From: Pontibacter rufus
Lineage (GTDB): Bacteria; Bacteroidota; Bacteroidia; Cytophagales; Hymenobacteraceae
Assembly: GCF_015694705.1 (NCBI RefSeq)
Contig: NZ_JADQDR010000005.1
Span: 186,001-250,000 of the forward strand
Reading direction: 5' to 3'
Length of the DNA stretch: 64,000 nucleotides
Shown here piece by piece: positions 8,380 to 16,318 of this stretch (position 1 is the stretch's first letter; every line of letters begins with the position of its first letter). A program made the translations under genes and the position numbers. Under the pieces are notes generated by a model. That model saw only the letters and a list, made by a program, of their open reading frames with translations. It made no database searches and was not told where the DNA came from.

Positions 8380-9027
8380 ATGAACGCCACACACCAGTAC
8401 CTGCTCCAAAAAATGTTCCCGCAGATGGAGCAGCCGCTGCTGAATGAAATCATGACGCAAAGTACGCTTAAACGGCTGCAGGAAGACGAAGAAGCCCTGC
8501 ATACGGGCCAGTTTATACGATCGACAATGCTGCTGCTCAGCGGCCTGCTTAAAATTTACCGCGAGGACGATGAAGGCAACGAGTTTCTGATGTATTACCT
8601 GGAACCTGGCAGCGGCTGCGCTCTTTCGATGATGTGTACGGCACGCAATGAGAAAAGCCAGATAATGGCCAAAGCAGTGCTGCCTTCCGAACTTATACTT
8701 ATCCCCTCTCATCTTTCTGAGCTGTGGTTGGCTAAGTATAAAAGTTGGCATAGTTTTGTAATTTCATCTTACCGGCAGCGCTTCGAGGAACTGTTGCAGA
8801 CATTAGACAGCATTGCCTTTAAAGCCCTGGACGAGCGCCTGCTTTTTTACCTGAAACGTCACCTGCAGGCAATCGGCCCTGAAGTACGGCTGTCGCACCA
8901 GCAAATAGCAGAAGAACTGAATAGCTCGCGTGAAGTAATCTCCAGGCTGCTGAAAAAACTGGAACAAAAAGGAGCGCTTACTTTGCACCGCAGCTACATA
9001 CAGCTTCATGATCTCAGCAAAGTATAA
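8380..9027 (+). CDS. Crp/Fnr-family transcriptional regulator of the sulfur locus
   Basis: 215 residues from MNATHQYLLQ; the frame is open to 8317 but crosses the terminator stem, so the later ATG is preferred. Residues about 25-140 form a cNMP-binding-type beta-roll (TGQFIRST, LEPGSGCALS). Residues about 150-210 form the HTH_Crp domain, with LSHQQIAEELNSSREVISRL. The recognition helix has Arg184-Glu185-xxx-Arg189, the RExxxR pattern with which Crp reads GTGA. It therefore matches the GTGAC palindromes at 6796 and 9099. Cys80 and Cys86 in the sensor domain (GSGCALSMMC) could sense thiol or persulfide state; I infer this from the cysteines and the sulfur context only. The regulator sits between its two presumed targets. 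Confidence 0.9.
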   Translation: MNATHQYLLQKMFPQMEQPLLNEIMTQSTLKRLQEDEEALHTGQFIRSTMLLLSGLLKIYREDDEGNEFLMYYLEPGSGCALSMMCTARNEKSQIMAKAVLPSELILIPSHLSELWLAKYKSWHSFVISSYRQRFEELLQTLDSIAFKALDERLLFYLKRHLQAIGPEVRLSHQQIAEELNSSREVISRLLKKLEQKGALTLHRSYIQLHDLSKV

Positions 9028-9098
9028 AATAATGGGTAAAGCACCTGGCAACCGCTTTCCTGCTCCTGCTATTCTTTAATATTGCCGATAAATATACG

Positions 9099-9118
9099 TG
9101 TGTGACAAGAGTCACTGT
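9099..9118 (+). promoter_or_regulatory. Crp-type palindrome upstream of the TauE-type exporter
   Basis: TGTGTGAC-AAGA-GTCACTGT: identical to the site at 6796 in all 16 non-spacer bases. It again lies exactly 19 nt upstream of its -7 box. Only the four central bases differ, as expected for a protein-binding palindrome under selection. Confidence 0.72.
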
Positions 9119-9137
9119 GCCGCCTGTACTTACCCGG

Positions 9138-9145
9138 TACTTTTG
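9138..9145 (+). promoter_or_regulatory. Bacteroidota -7 promoter box (TACTTTTG)
   Basis: Fits TAnnTTTG, 37 bp before the ATG of the TauE-type gene; predicted start near 9152. As at 6835, no TTTG -33 element is present and the Crp-type palindrome takes its place. Confidence 0.58.
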
Positions 9146-9174
9146 CAACGGATAACCTATACATATCATACCAG

Positions 9175-9978
9175 ATGGAAGTACTCGGATATACAGCAGC
9201 TTTACTGATTGGTCTTTCACTGGGCCTGACGGGCAGCGGCGGCTCCATTCTCACGGTGCCCATTCTCGTGTACCTGCTGCGCCTCAACCCTGTTATTTCT
9301 ATGGCATATTCGCTTTTTGTGGTGGGCACTACCAGCTTAGTGGGCAGCTATCGTTTTTATCAAAAAGATTTAGTCAGTTTCCGCACAGCGCTTATTTTCG
9401 GCATACCCTCCCTGGTAACCGTATTCCTGACCCGCCGCTTTGTGATACCGGCTATACCGCAACACATTGCCACTTTCAACTCGCTGGTGATTACCAAAGA
9501 TTTGCTGCTGATGCTTCTGTTTGCAGTACTGATGATTTTTGCTGCATTCAGCATGATTCGGAAGGGCAGGCAACCTGAACCTGCTGATGAAAAAGCGGAT
9601 AATCATACGCCCAACACGGCGGCTTTACTGGTGCAGGGTGTTTTGGTAGGGCTGATTTCTGGTTTAGTTGGGGCCGGTGGCGGTTTTTTAATTATTCCGG
9701 CGCTGGTGCTGTTCAGCAAGCTGGACATGAAAATGGCTGTAGGAACATCCTTACTCATCATTTCAGCTAATTCGCTGTTCGGGTTTGCAGGCGACATACT
9801 CAACTACAGCATCGACTGGAAATTTCTGATACTGTTTTCTATGCTTTCGGTAGCGGGTATTTTTGCAGGTACTGCCCTCTCCCACCGCATTGCCGCCTAT
9901 AAATTAAAGTATGGCTTTGGCTGGTTCGTGCTCCTGATGGGCATTTACATCCTTATAAAAGAAATATTTCTCTCCTGA
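9175..9978 (+). CDS. TauE/SafE-family sulfite exporter
   Basis: 267 residues, about eight hydrophobic helices. The family glycine-rich repeat appears twice: LIGLSLGLTGSGGSILTVP near the N-terminus and LVGLISGLVGAGGGFLIIP near residue 165, reflecting the internal duplication of TauE/SafE. The linker between the halves is charged (about 125-145). Inner-membrane export of sulfite or a related sulfur-containing anion is the usual assignment. Following the persulfide dioxygenase, which makes sulfite, export of that sulfite is the natural reading (inference). Likely first gene of a unit running to 11826. Confidence 0.88.
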   Translation: MEVLGYTAALLIGLSLGLTGSGGSILTVPILVYLLRLNPVISMAYSLFVVGTTSLVGSYRFYQKDLVSFRTALIFGIPSLVTVFLTRRFVIPAIPQHIATFNSLVITKDLLLMLLFAVLMIFAAFSMIRKGRQPEPADEKADNHTPNTAALLVQGVLVGLISGLVGAGGGFLIIPALVLFSKLDMKMAVGTSLLIISANSLFGFAGDILNYSIDWKFLILFSMLSVAGIFAGTALSHRIAAYKLKYGFGWFVLLMGIYILIKEIFLS

Positions 9979-10079
9979 TAAAGTATAGTTCTTATTAAAG
10001 CGGGAGCTGTTTGACATTTGCGCTGAGGTTCCTGCAGGCATTAAACAAAAGATAACATTAAAGTATAAATGAAACAGAT

Positions 10080-10637
10080 ATGTTAGAGTTAATAAGACAA
10101 CCCTGGGCATGGTACACATCGGGCGCTGTTATTGCGCTGGTGATGATCCTGCTGCTATTTTTCGGAAAGTCGTTTGGCTTCTCGTCAAACCTGCGCATTA
10201 TGTGTGCGGCCTGCGGGGCCGGCAAAAACATTCCCTTCTTCGACTTCGACTGGCGATCCCAAACCTGGAACTTGCTTTTTCTGGTGGGAGCCATACTGGG
10301 TGGTTTCATCTCTTCCGAATTCCTTTCCACCGGTGAGGCGGTGCAAATTTCGCAGGCAACTGTTCAGGATCTGCAACAACTGGGTATCTCGGCCCCGGAT
10401 GGCTTACAGCCGGAAGAAATTTTTAGCCTGGAGGCGCTCTTCAGCGTCAGGAGCTTTCTTATACTATTATTAGGTGGCTTTATGATTGGCTTTGGTACGC
10501 GCTATGCCGGGGGCTGCACATCGGGGCATGCCATCAGCGGTTTATCAAACCTGCAACTGCCTTCGCTGATAGCTGTCATCGGCTTCTTTATCGGCGGCCT
10601 GTTTACAACTTTTGTGCTGTTGCCATTGCTATTTTAA
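10080..10637 (+). CDS. YeeE/YedE-family sulfur transporter, first half
   Basis: 185 residues, four or five membrane helices. The signature GTRYAGGCTSGHAISGL near residue 140 contains the conserved Cys of the YeeE/YedE (TsuA-like) thiosulfate-transport family. Its length is half that of the single-chain E. coli protein. The missing half is the next gene, 18 bp downstream. The protein has a long extramembrane segment (about 82-115) between helices. Substrate probably thiosulfate or another sulfur species (inferred from family and locus). Confidence 0.87.
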   Translation: MLELIRQPWAWYTSGAVIALVMILLLFFGKSFGFSSNLRIMCAACGAGKNIPFFDFDWRSQTWNLLFLVGAILGGFISSEFLSTGEAVQISQATVQDLQQLGISAPDGLQPEEIFSLEALFSVRSFLILLLGGFMIGFGTRYAGGCTSGHAISGLSNLQLPSLIAVIGFFIGGLFTTFVLLPLLF

Positions 10638-10655
10638 CAATCAATTATTTGTAGT

Positions 10656-11069
10656 ATGAAAGGTATAAAATTCCTGCTTACCGGCGTTCTGTTCGGCATC
10701 GTGATGACGAAGTCGGAGGCAATTTCCTGGTATAGGATTCAGGAGATGTTTCGTTTCCAATCGTTCCACATGTACGGCATCATTGGTACGGCCGTGGTGC
10801 TGGGCGCCATAGCTACTTTTATAATCAAAAAGTATAAGCTGCGCGATTACGAAGGCAATCCAATCGTATTCACTCCAAAAGAAAAGTCTGTGCCGCGCTA
10901 CCTGATTGGTGGTATCATCTTCGGGCTTGGCTGGGCGCTCACCGGCGCTTGTCCCGGTCCCTTGTTCGTGAATTTAGGATACGGTTACTTGTCCTTCCTG
11001 TTAGCCATAGCAGGTGCCCTCGCAGGAACTTACTTCTATGGCCTGATCCGCGACAGGCTTCCGCATTAG
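10656..11069 (+). CDS. YeeE/YedE-family (DUF6691) sulfur transporter, second half
   Basis: 137 residues, four membrane helices. LLTGVLFGIVMTKSEAISWYRI lies at the N-terminus and GWALTGACPGPLFVNLGYG near residue 95, with the conserved Cys of this half. Paired with the preceding gene, it would form the two-chain version of the transporter, common near persulfide dioxygenases and rhodaneses. The spacing (18 bp) indicates co-transcription. Confidence 0.87.
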   Translation: MKGIKFLLTGVLFGIVMTKSEAISWYRIQEMFRFQSFHMYGIIGTAVVLGAIATFIIKKYKLRDYEGNPIVFTPKEKSVPRYLIGGIIFGLGWALTGACPGPLFVNLGYGYLSFLLAIAGALAGTYFYGLIRDRLPH

Positions 11070-11220
11070 GTTAAGTCTCCTGCCGAATAAGGATTCGCCC
11101 GGTTGTACTTTTGCTGATGAATCGAACTGGTGGCAGATAAGGGAATTATTCTATAATTTAATGCGGAGTAGTGCTGCCTTCCGGTGCTTATCCATGGTTG
11201 CTATATCAAACAGATGAAAG

Positions 11221-11826
11221 ATGAAGAATATTAAAGATATTTTAAAACAAATTCCCGGATGGGCCATTCTGCTGGCAGTTTTTGGCGTTTTATACTTCAC
11301 CGGGCTGCACACAGAGGTTATCGGGCAGGTACAGCGCATTTTGCTGGCTACCGGCATCAGGAATGCCGATGTGCCTGAACCGGCAGGCGCTGCAAAAGCA
11401 AAAACATTGCCCGTGGCAGGTGCCAGTTTTCAGATGATGCGCCTTGATGGTAAAACGGTGCCATTTGAGAGCCTGAAAGGCAAAGTGGTTTTCATGAATA
11501 TGTGGGCGACCTGGTGCCCGCCCTGTATTGCCGAAATGCCCAACATTCAGGCGCTGTATGAGAAAGTGGGTTCCGACAAAATTGCTTTTGTGATGCTGTC
11601 GGTAGATGAAGGAGGTATGGACAAGGTGCAGAAATTCATCAGCAGGAAAGGCTTTACTTTTCCGGTATACATGCCGGCCGGGCCGCTCCCGCAGGAGTTC
11701 TACAGCAACGCCATACCTACTACTTTCATCATCTCGCCGGAAGGAAAAATTGTAGCGAAGCAGGAAGGTATGGCCGAGTACGACACCAAAGACGTCCAGG
11801 AATTCCTGCAGAGTATGGTGAAATAA
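11221..11826 (+). CDS. Membrane-anchored TlpA/ResA-like thioredoxin
   Basis: 201 residues. One N-terminal membrane anchor (about 13-35), a linker rich in Ala/Pro, then a thioredoxin fold (about 68-200) with active site NMWATWCPPC and the cis-Pro segment AIPTTFII. The catalytic domain should lie in the periplasm as a thiol-disulfide reductase. It follows the YeeE pair after about 150 bp, so it may belong to the sulfur unit, for example by reducing persulfides or reactivating sulfur proteins (inference). An intrinsic terminator follows. Confidence 0.87.
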   Translation: MKNIKDILKQIPGWAILLAVFGVLYFTGLHTEVIGQVQRILLATGIRNADVPEPAGAAKAKTLPVAGASFQMMRLDGKTVPFESLKGKVVFMNMWATWCPPCIAEMPNIQALYEKVGSDKIAFVMLSVDEGGMDKVQKFISRKGFTFPVYMPAGPLPQEFYSNAIPTTFIISPEGKIVAKQEGMAEYDTKDVQEFLQSMVK

Positions 11827-11866
11827 TTCCACCGGTTTGCCAGATATCCTGGCTACACCTCTACCG

Positions 11867-11885
11867 AGCCGCCCAAGCGGCTTTT
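11867..11885 (+). terminator. Intrinsic terminator of the sulfur locus
   Basis: AGCCGC-CCAA-GCGGCT followed by TTT: a compact GC stem of 6 bp with a 4-nt loop, about 40 bp after the thioredoxin stop. Confidence 0.7.
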
Positions 11886-11904
11886 CCCAAACTATTAAAT
11901 TTTA

Positions 11905-11912
11905 TACCTTTG
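11905..11912 (+). promoter_or_regulatory. Candidate -7 box (TACCTTTG) upstream of the Asp-box protein gene
   Basis: Fits TAnnTTTG and is the same octamer as at 6835, but lies 189 bp before the ATG at 12101. No clear TTTG is seen at -33. The leader in between contains three TATACTT/AAGTATA heptamers. Confidence 0.4.
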
Positions 11913-12100
11913 AGATATTTCAGTAACCGTACAGAAGGAGGTATAAGTATAAAAGAGCTCAGGCAAGTACAAATGATGAAGGTATAGTCAACTTTATACT
12001 TCAGGTCTTTTGTCCTTTGTCCTGCTTTCTTTTGTCCCTATACTTAACCTTTTCAAATACCCATACTTATAGAATCATCACCTAACCTGATATAAACAAC

Positions 12101-13153
12101 ATGAAGCTACTCCTGAAAACATGCCTGCTCCTTTGCTGGGCCGTCCTGTTTAGCGCTGCAACAGCATTGGCCGGCAACGGCGTAGTGGACGGCGAACAGC
12201 CAAACGCAGCCATTGATACCAAAGGCACCATCCGTGTCGTGTTCGGGAAGGATGATGTTATATATACGATGTTCTCTACGGATAACGGGCGAAGCTTTTC
12301 GGAGCCGGATAAAGTAGCCACCCTGCCCGATATGCACCTGGGCATGTCAAGAGGGCCGCAGATTGCCTCCTCCAAAAACTACAGCCTCATCACGGCCATG
12401 GACAAAGCGGGCAATATCCATACTTACAAATTAAACCACGGCAGCAACAAATGGACTGCAGCGGCCAATGTCAATGATTTGCAAGGCTCGGCACCGGAAG
12501 GGCTGATGGCGCTGACAGCTGACAATAACGATACCTTTTATGCCGTGTGGCTGGACATCAGGGGAAATAAGAAAAACAAAGTATACTTTTCTTCCTTCAA
12601 TCCGGCCAAAACCTCCTGGGCAGCAAACAAACTGGTCTACGTCTCTCCTGACCAGCATGTATGCGAATGCTGTAAGCCCAATATCGCCACCAGGGATAAT
12701 AAAATTACTATCTCCTTCCGCAACTGGCTGAACGGCTCCAGGGACATCTATTATACTTCTTCCACAGACAAGGGAAAAACCTTTACGACTCCTCAAAAGT
12801 TTGGTGAGGGAACCTGGAAACTGGAGGGCTGTCCCATGGATGGCGGCGGTATAGCAATTGGTAAAAAAGGCCAGGTAAGTTCCGTGTGGCAGCGTAAGGG
12901 CGATATCTTCTATTGCCAGGCAAACCAGCCGGAGCAGAAAATAGGCACCGGCAGAAGTTGCACGCTGGCGCAGGATGGCGCTCATACCAGTGCGGCATGG
13001 CAGGACAAAGGGCAAATCAAGCTGTGGAACTTAAGCACGAACACTACCTCGGCGTTGGGCAAAGGCAGTTGGCCAAAAGTTTATACCCTGGCTAATGGCA
13101 AAACCTTGTGCCTCTGGGAAGAGGACGGTACCGTGCAATGCAAGGTCTTATAG
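12101..13153 (+). CDS. Secreted sialidase-fold (Asp-box/BNR) protein
   Basis: 350 residues with signal peptide (1-24, ending ATALA). Two Asp-box motifs are visible (STDNGRSFSEP and STDKGKTFTTP), with WLD/AVW-type blades between, so a six-bladed propeller is likely. The arginine triad of true sialidases is not evident to me, so sialidase activity should not be assumed. A cysteine cluster, VCECCKPN, sits near residue 187, and further cysteines occur at GCPMDGG, FYCQ, SCTL and LCLW. This is unusual for a periplasmic propeller and may mean metal binding or disulfides. It stands alone after the sulfur locus and is convergent with the VKOR gene. Confidence 0.72.
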   Translation: MKLLLKTCLLLCWAVLFSAATALAGNGVVDGEQPNAAIDTKGTIRVVFGKDDVIYTMFSTDNGRSFSEPDKVATLPDMHLGMSRGPQIASSKNYSLITAMDKAGNIHTYKLNHGSNKWTAAANVNDLQGSAPEGLMALTADNNDTFYAVWLDIRGNKKNKVYFSSFNPAKTSWAANKLVYVSPDQHVCECCKPNIATRDNKITISFRNWLNGSRDIYYTSSTDKGKTFTTPQKFGEGTWKLEGCPMDGGGIAIGKKGQVSSVWQRKGDIFYCQANQPEQKIGTGRSCTLAQDGAHTSAAWQDKGQIKLWNLSTNTTSALGKGSWPKVYTLANGKTLCLWEEDGTVQCKVL

Positions 13154-13173
13154 ATAAAACATGGCGCAGCAGC

Positions 13174-14715
13174 TTATCTGATGTAGTCATCCCAACCGGC
13201 ATAGCGTTGCGTTTTAGCACCCAGTGGCAATGCCAGGGCTGCTACAGCTAAGCCCAGCCCCAGCCCTGTTATACTTAGTGCCGTAGGCACGTCTTCTAAG
13301 AACCAAGGCACAGCGGCCACTACAAGTCCTAACAGGATATTGAGATAGCGGCCGATGCGCAGCGGCTCACCCATACTAAAGACAGACACCACCACCATCA
13401 GGGAGCCGCTGAGATGGAAAATATCTGCTACGGTTTCCTGTATGCCTACTCCGAAAAGACCGGGAGCAACCACCAAAGCTATACCCAGCAGCATCGATAC
13501 AACCAGTGTCCAGGGGAAGCTGATACCCCAAATAGAAGAGGCATATACGGCCCCGGGCTGCTGCGGAAACATCATCAGATCAGGCGCCTCATCTTTGGCA
13601 TCGCTCCCGATAGTGCCGCCTTTCCAGAACACCTTCCAGGAGCTCTCGCCCTGGGTTACTTTCTTTTTCATGAACTGCCCCATGGCAATCACTTCATCCA
13701 CCTCCAGCGGTATCATCGGTATCATAATGGCTGCGGCCAGCAGGCAGAACGTGCACCAGGCGCCTACCATCACCGGCTGGCTGATCACCAGGAAGATGTG
13801 CACACAGCCCAACGGAATCACCAGGATGCCGAAAATGGCGACCATCCAGGGCATCGTGCGCCAGCGGGAAGGCCCGCCCATCCAGCCCATCAGAAACTCG
13901 AAAGTATAAGCAATGGCCCCAAGCCCTGCATCAGATACCGGCAGCGAATGCGACATGGCTGAGTTCAGCACCTGCTCCGTCTGGCCCCCGAAAAAAGGGT
14001 CCCAGACAGTATCGATATAACCCAGCTGGTAAGCTGCCAGATAGCGTGACACCACCCAGCCGAGGAATCCCAACACCATCATGATCCAGCGCTGCGGCCA
14101 GCTGGAGGGATTGTAGCTCCAGCCCGGGGGTGTTTCAGGGCCCATCTTCATGTACATGATCATGTTCGGCATCCCCGGTATAAGTATAGTCAGGGCAATG
14201 ATAAGGGCACCTACCAAGGTATCATTGAGATAGGCAACTGCCGTAGGTGACCAGAACAGCAGCGGTGCCATCGTGAGCCAGATACCCACAAAGCAGCAGA
14301 TCCACAGGCTGATCGGGCGATTAGGCGTCAATCCGCGCCACCCGAAAAAGAGCAGCAACGCCCCGCTGATGATATCACTCCACTTCATAGCCAGGATGCG
14401 GTTGTCCAGTGAAAGCCATACTTCACGACCGCCGGAAGGCTGCCCCGTACCGATGCCATTATCAAAGGTGAGCGGCGAAAGCACCATCCAGGCTCCCAAC
14501 AGTATTATCATCCAGTACACCCACAGGGTTTGCATGTGGTGCATATGCAGCATTTTTTGGCGCATCTCTGGTGTCATGTTGTGCATATTGCCATTTCCCT
14601 GCATCTGCTGCTGTACCTGCTTTTCAGCCATTGGCCTGGTTACGCCCCGCATGCCCATGCCGGTATGTTTGTTTTGCTGTCCGTCCTGGTGCTGTTGTTG
14701 CTTCTTCTGATCCAT
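13174..14715 (-). CDS. Polytopic membrane protein with VKOR-family and SPW-repeat domains
   Basis: 513 residues, about a dozen hydrophobic helices. The cytoplasmic-looking N-terminus (1-60) is very rich in Gln, His and Met (MHNMTPEM, MLHMHHM), suggesting metal binding. SPW-type motifs occur near 75 (GAWMVLSPL), 145 (GIWLTMAPLLFWSP) and in the C-terminal part (IALVVAPGLFG). The central VKOR-like domain carries WCTFCLLAA, the CxxC of vitamin K epoxide reductase homologues, near residue 335. In bacteria VKOR proteins reoxidise disulfide-forming enzymes using quinone; this window also encodes menaquinone synthesis. Substrate unknown. Confidence 0.8.
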   Translation of the reverse strand: MDQKKQQQHQDGQQNKHTGMGMRGVTRPMAEKQVQQQMQGNGNMHNMTPEMRQKMLHMHHMQTLWVYWMIILLGAWMVLSPLTFDNGIGTGQPSGGREVWLSLDNRILAMKWSDIISGALLLFFGWRGLTPNRPISLWICCFVGIWLTMAPLLFWSPTAVAYLNDTLVGALIIALTILIPGMPNMIMYMKMGPETPPGWSYNPSSWPQRWIMMVLGFLGWVVSRYLAAYQLGYIDTVWDPFFGGQTEQVLNSAMSHSLPVSDAGLGAIAYTFEFLMGWMGGPSRWRTMPWMVAIFGILVIPLGCVHIFLVISQPVMVGAWCTFCLLAAAIMIPMIPLEVDEVIAMGQFMKKKVTQGESSWKVFWKGGTIGSDAKDEAPDLMMFPQQPGAVYASSIWGISFPWTLVVSMLLGIALVVAPGLFGVGIQETVADIFHLSGSLMVVVSVFSMGEPLRIGRYLNILLGLVVAAVPWFLEDVPTALSITGLGLGLAVAALALPLGAKTQRYAGWDDYIR

Positions 14716-14930
14716 AATGCCTGGCTTAACTCATCTTCTGTATTATTGCTATAAAAGATAACGGGGCGCTTCTCAAGTATACGAATCAGCCAGAAACAGG
14801 ACAAAACAAGTGTGAATTATATAACTTTAAGGGCAAATCCTGTAAAAGCTTTGTATAAAGCATCCATGGCTTAACATCGCCTGTATCCGGAACGTAAGCA
14901 GAACTTCAACGCTGATAACAGGAGCAAGCT

Positions 14931-15575
14931 ATGGATCTTAAAAAAATAGTAGATAAGGTAAAGGAAGAGGTGAAAGTGCTGAAAGGCGATGAAACCAAGG
15001 ACAAAACCTATACCAATAAAAACGAATACCCTGATGCGGATACGGCCCGTCACCATTTCGAACTGGCCAGGCAAAAGCTTTTCGATGTAAATGGCTGGAA
15101 TAATTTAAAAGGCCTGACATCAACTTTTACGCTATATGACCGGCAGGGCAACAAATCAGATAAAAAAAAGCCGGAGACAGGTTATTTTATCGGGATTGTG
15201 CTGCCCGCCACCACCATCGATAACTGGGTAGAGGTTACAGATATCAGAGAGGAGGAAAACATCGCGGAGTTTGTGGTGCATCCCAGCAAAAAACCTGATA
15301 GACAGGCAGAGGCCGGAGAAGATAAAGCGGCGGTAAAGCATTTCTTTGTCAAAGAAGCAAGCAGTACTTTCCGGGTAGAGCTGCAGGGCAATACCCTCAT
15401 TGGCTCTGAGATCGGAAAAAATGAAGGAATCAATAACAAGGGAGAGGATGCCGGTGACAGGCCAATGCTGAACACGCTGGTAGCAGAAGGCGGCTGGGCG
15501 CAGGTTCAAAAAATTCAGTGGGACAAGCTGACCTCCTACCTGGTGCACCTGCAGGATAACGGGGATGCCTCCTGA
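14931..15575 (+). CDS. Conserved hypothetical soluble protein
   Basis: 214 residues, highly charged N-terminus (MDLKKIVDKVKEEVKVLKGDE), no signal peptide or membrane helix. Central features are GYFIGIVLPATTIDNWVEV and FFVKEASSTFRVELQGNTLIGSEIGKNEGI; the end is acidic. I do not recognise a family. Coding looks genuine: long frame, ATG after an A/G-rich leader, terminator downstream. It lies alone between two VKOR-family genes facing it or diverging from it. Confidence 0.6.
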   Translation: MDLKKIVDKVKEEVKVLKGDETKDKTYTNKNEYPDADTARHHFELARQKLFDVNGWNNLKGLTSTFTLYDRQGNKSDKKKPETGYFIGIVLPATTIDNWVEVTDIREEENIAEFVVHPSKKPDRQAEAGEDKAAVKHFFVKEASSTFRVELQGNTLIGSEIGKNEGINNKGEDAGDRPMLNTLVAEGGWAQVQKIQWDKLTSYLVHLQDNGDAS

Positions 15576-15614
15576 AAGGATAGCATCTGCTATATTGAAA
15601 TAACAAAGGATAAG

Positions 15615-15640
15615 ATGGATTTCCGTTTCGGGAAATCCAT
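15615..15640. terminator. Hairpin terminator between convergent genes
   Basis: ATGGATTTCC (15615-15624) pairs with GGAAATCCAT (15631-15640), 6-nt loop. It lies between the hypothetical gene ending at 15575 and the VKOR gene ending at 15668. U-rich bases follow on the + side (TCTATACTTTA). Confidence 0.6.
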
Positions 15641-15667
15641 TCTATACTTTACTGCCTGGCAGCGGCT

Positions 15668-16147
15668 TTAATCTCTGAATTTTAATAATTTTCGCAAGGG
15701 GCTAAGGGCGGCAAAGTTTATAGCGGCGCCCGCCACGCAGTAAATGCATATTTTCTTTTGCACAAAAGTCATATTCGCCAGGTACTGCGCTGCGCCCGCG
15801 GCCTGGCCGAGTAGTATTCCTGCCAGTGCCATATCCAGCAGGCGCGACTGCTTTTTATACCTGGTAGCAGCCATGGCCAGCAGAATGGTAGCGGTATAGC
15901 CACCCAGGCTTATCACGCCGTCTGGCAAACCGAGCAAAACTGCATCTTCCGAGGTATTTACTTTTTTGGTGTCGAACAATTTGCCCGGCAAGTCCGGCAA
16001 ATCTTTAATGTATCCCATCTGAAACAACGAAATCAGGCTGAAATCAACCAGGCCCAGAGCAGCCAGCGCCGCTATCTGCCGGCGGGCATGCGCAGGTATA
16101 CCCGATTCTGTCCTTATTTTGTCGATAAGGGTGCGTTCATTTTCCAT
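15668..16147 (-). CDS. Small VKOR-family membrane protein
   Basis: 159 residues, four helices. The fourth helix begins with KKICIYCVAGAAINF, a CxxC motif of the vitamin K epoxide reductase family. The first pair of VKOR cysteines (before helix 2) is not obvious; the long loop after helix 1 (about 45-75) contains none. This is the second VKOR-family gene within 3 kb, so the two may divide a thiol-oxidation task (inference). A full-length VKOR domain is about 140-160 residues, so this is a stand-alone domain. Confidence 0.78.
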   Translation of the reverse strand: MENERTLIDKIRTESGIPAHARRQIAALAALGLVDFSLISLFQMGYIKDLPDLPGKLFDTKKVNTSEDAVLLGLPDGVISLGGYTATILLAMAATRYKKQSRLLDMALAGILLGQAAGAAQYLANMTFVQKKICIYCVAGAAINFAALSPLRKLLKFRD

Positions 16148-16318
16148 AGTAGATTGCTTATAGTTTTTGTATGTACGCCAGTGTGCCGGCTATAGTTAAT
16201 TGCCGGATTTATGAAGGTAAGCTTATGTGCCCTGCAGCCGCTTATTAAACTCGGAAGGAATATAAGGCGTACGATTAACAAAGGATTATTCTTTACTAAA
16301 TTATGAAAACTATTAATA

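Noticed and set aside
11830..12100. Small RNA gene in the gap before the Asp-box protein
   Set aside because: A -7-like box and a terminator exist, but the terminator lies before the box; nothing shows a defined RNA 3' end.
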